Source of the DNA: Chitinispirillales bacterium
GTDB taxonomy: Bacteria; Fibrobacterota; Chitinivibrionia; Chitinivibrionales; Chitinispirillaceae
Direction: 5' to 3'
Length of the DNA stretch: 6,268 nucleotides
NCBI GenBank assembly: GCA_031254445.1
Contig: JAIRUL010000225.1
Coordinates: 1 to 6,268 of the forward strand
Part shown: positions 5,075 through 6,268 of the stretch, one piece after another
Layout of the letters: every line of letters starts with the position of its first letter
How positions within the stretch are numbered: position 1 is the stretch's first letter
Translations under genes and position numbers: made by a program
Notes under the pieces: generated by a model
The model's database searches: none
Told to the model about the DNA's origin: nothing
Seen by the model: only the letters and a program-made list of their open reading frames with translations

Positions 5075-6268
5075 TGGGCACAGAAGGCAACAACACCGGC
5101 GCCGCTCCGGCGGCCAATACGGGCGCGGCCGAGGCTAAGGCGTTCGAACCGCCGCAGCTGCATTTGTCCGTTGCGCCGCACATACGCTCGAGCCGCACCG
5201 TGTCGGTGGTCATGCTCGCCGTTATCGGCGCGATGCTGCCGGCGTTCGTGTCGTCGGTTGTCTTCTTCGGCATGAAAGCGCTGATGCTTGCGCTCGTGTG
5301 CATCGGCACGGCCATTGCCACGGAGTGCGCCGCCAACCTTATATTTAAGAAGAAGCAGTCGATAGGCGACTTCAGCGCGGTGATTACGGGGATGCTCCTC
5401 GCGTTCAACCTCTCGCCGACTATCCCCCTGTGGATGGCGGCCATAGGCTCGGCGTTCGCGATCGCGGTCGCCAAGATGGTCTTCGGCGGCCTCGGATGCA
5501 ACTTCATCAACCCAGCCTTAGCCGGGCGCGCGTTTTTGATGGCGAGCTACCCGGCGGAGATGACGCACTTCCCTGCCACTATCTACGGCAGCGTAAACGG
5601 TTTAGCAGGCAAAGCGGCGGAGGCCTCCCCCGCGTTTGGCGCCGCGGCGCCTGCTGCTTCCGGCGCGGCGCAATCCGCCGCAGACGCGTTGGCAAGCGCG
5701 GCTCCCCCCGAACCGTCCACATTCTCCATACACAGCGCCTTGGCCGACACCGCGGACGCAGTATCCTCCGCCACGGCCGCGGCGGCGTCGGCCGCGGCGG
5801 ACACCGTTTCGGCGGCGGCGTCCTCGGCTATGGACGCCGTATCCTCGGCGACGCCCCTGCACGCGATAAAGTACGCTTTCGCCACGGGCGCTTACAGCGC
5901 GGAATACTTCTCCCACGCGCTCAAAGACCTCTTCTTCGGCAACGTGGCCGGCTGCGTCGGCGAGACCTCCGCGCTTGCGCTGCTTGCCGGCGGGATATTT
6001 TTGATGGCGATACGCGTGATAGACTACCGCATCCCCGCGACCTACATACTAACGGTCTTCGCGCTCTTTTGGATAGCCAACGGCACGGGGACGTACTTCA
6101 CGGTCGACGCGCTTATTGCGCCGACGTTCCATATATTGGCCGGCGGGCTCTTCCTCGGCGCGTTCTTCATGGCCACCGACCCCGTCACCTCCCCCATCAC
6201 GCCGCGCGGGCGCGTAGCCTTCGGCGTGGGGTGCGGCGCGCTCGTCTTTATTATAAGGAAATACGGCG
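5071..6268 (+). CDS. rnfD: Rnf complex subunit RnfD, cut by the window edge
   Basis: RnfD is a multi-spanning membrane subunit of Rnf, related to NqrB, that carries FMN covalently bound to a threonine attached by ApbE. The 399 complete codons seen already exceed the usual full length (about 310-350), and the C-terminus is still missing. An Ala-rich N-terminal extension precedes the conserved LHLSVAPHIRS (30-40). Helices follow around 44-64 and beyond, then the NPALAGRAF segment (147-155). Residues about 179-254 are an insertion with about 45% Ala. Next come the flavin motif DAVSSAT (255-261) followed by PL, LFFGNVAGCVGETSALALL, and ATDPVTSPITPRGR near the end. A second identical DAVSSAT lies at 229-235 inside the insertion. 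The start is the ATG overlapping the rnfC stop (ATGA); the ATG at 5074 is in the same frame and also possible. Confidence 0.93.
   Translation, partial: MMGTEGNNTGAAPAANTGAAEAKAFEPPQLHLSVAPHIRSSRTVSVVMLAVIGAMLPAFVSSVVFFGMKALMLALVCIGTAIATECAANLIFKKKQSIGDFSAVITGMLLAFNLSPTIPLWMAAIGSAFAIAVAKMVFGGLGCNFINPALAGRAFLMASYPAEMTHFPATIYGSVNGLAGKAAEASPAFGAAAPAASGAAQSAADALASAAPPEPSTFSIHSALADTADAVSSATAAAASAAADTVSAAASSAMDAVSSATPLHAIKYAFATGAYSAEYFSHALKDLFFGNVAGCVGETSALALLAGGIFLMAIRVIDYRIPATYILTVFALFWIANGTGTYFTVDALIAPTFHILAGGLFLGAFFMATDPVTSPITPRGRVAFGVGCGALVFIIRKYG
5605..5832 (+). repeat. Ala/Ser-rich low-complexity segment in rnfD with a duplicated flavin motif
   Basis: This coding stretch specifies residues 179-254 of RnfD: 34 Ala and 13 Ser among 76 residues by my count. 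The 21-base segment encoding DAVSSAT at 5755-5775 matches 18 of 21 positions of the one at 5833-5853, which encodes the motif at the conserved place. A degenerate DTVSAAAS lies between them. The pattern suggests local duplication inside an extracytoplasmic loop. Confidence 0.75.

Noticed and set aside
5583..5885. Minus-strand Ala-rich open frame of 100 residues
   Set aside because: It is the reverse-strand image of the Ala/Ser-rich rnfD insertion; GC-rich repeats stay open in several frames.

Overview
This window comes from a moderately GC-rich bacterial chromosome with typical sigma-70-like promoters and Shine-Dalgarno sites. The Rnf genes point to an anaerobe or facultative anaerobe that couples ferredoxin/NAD electron transfer to ion transport. 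No 16S rRNA or other phylogenetic marker is present, so I do not assign a phylum.

The left half is read entirely on the minus strand. From right to left it holds an unrecognised 222-residue protein (start near 3277), purD (phosphoribosylamine--glycine ligase, purine biosynthesis; start near 2376) and yicC (YicC/YloC-family endoribonuclease; start at 978). purD and yicC each have a good promoter-like sequence of their own just upstream, so they look like adjacent single-gene units that may also be read through from one to the next. The 93 bases left of yicC are AT-rich and carry short tandem repeats, with no gene visible.

The right half is read on the plus strand. It begins an Rnf operon: rnfC (TTG start at 3734), then rnfD starting in an ATGA overlap at 5071 and running off the right edge. 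By the common rnfCDGEAB order, rnfG, E, A and B would be expected beyond 6268. RnfC and RnfD are the NADH-facing Fe-S/flavin subunit and a membrane flavin subunit of the complex.

A divergent intergenic region of about 456 bases (3278-3733) separates the two halves. On the minus strand it holds a self-contained promoter, structured leader and intrinsic terminator (about 3345-3491). This unit could be a small RNA of about 105 nt or an attenuated leader of the unrecognised gene. On the plus strand it holds the presumed rnfC promoter and leader.

The most unusual feature is in RnfD. A roughly 75-residue Ala/Ser-rich insertion lies directly before the flavin-attachment motif and contains a second perfect copy of that motif (DAVSSAT at residues 229-235 and 255-261). 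Whether both threonines carry FMN is an open, testable question. I did not find a clearly new defence, mobile or CRISPR system here.
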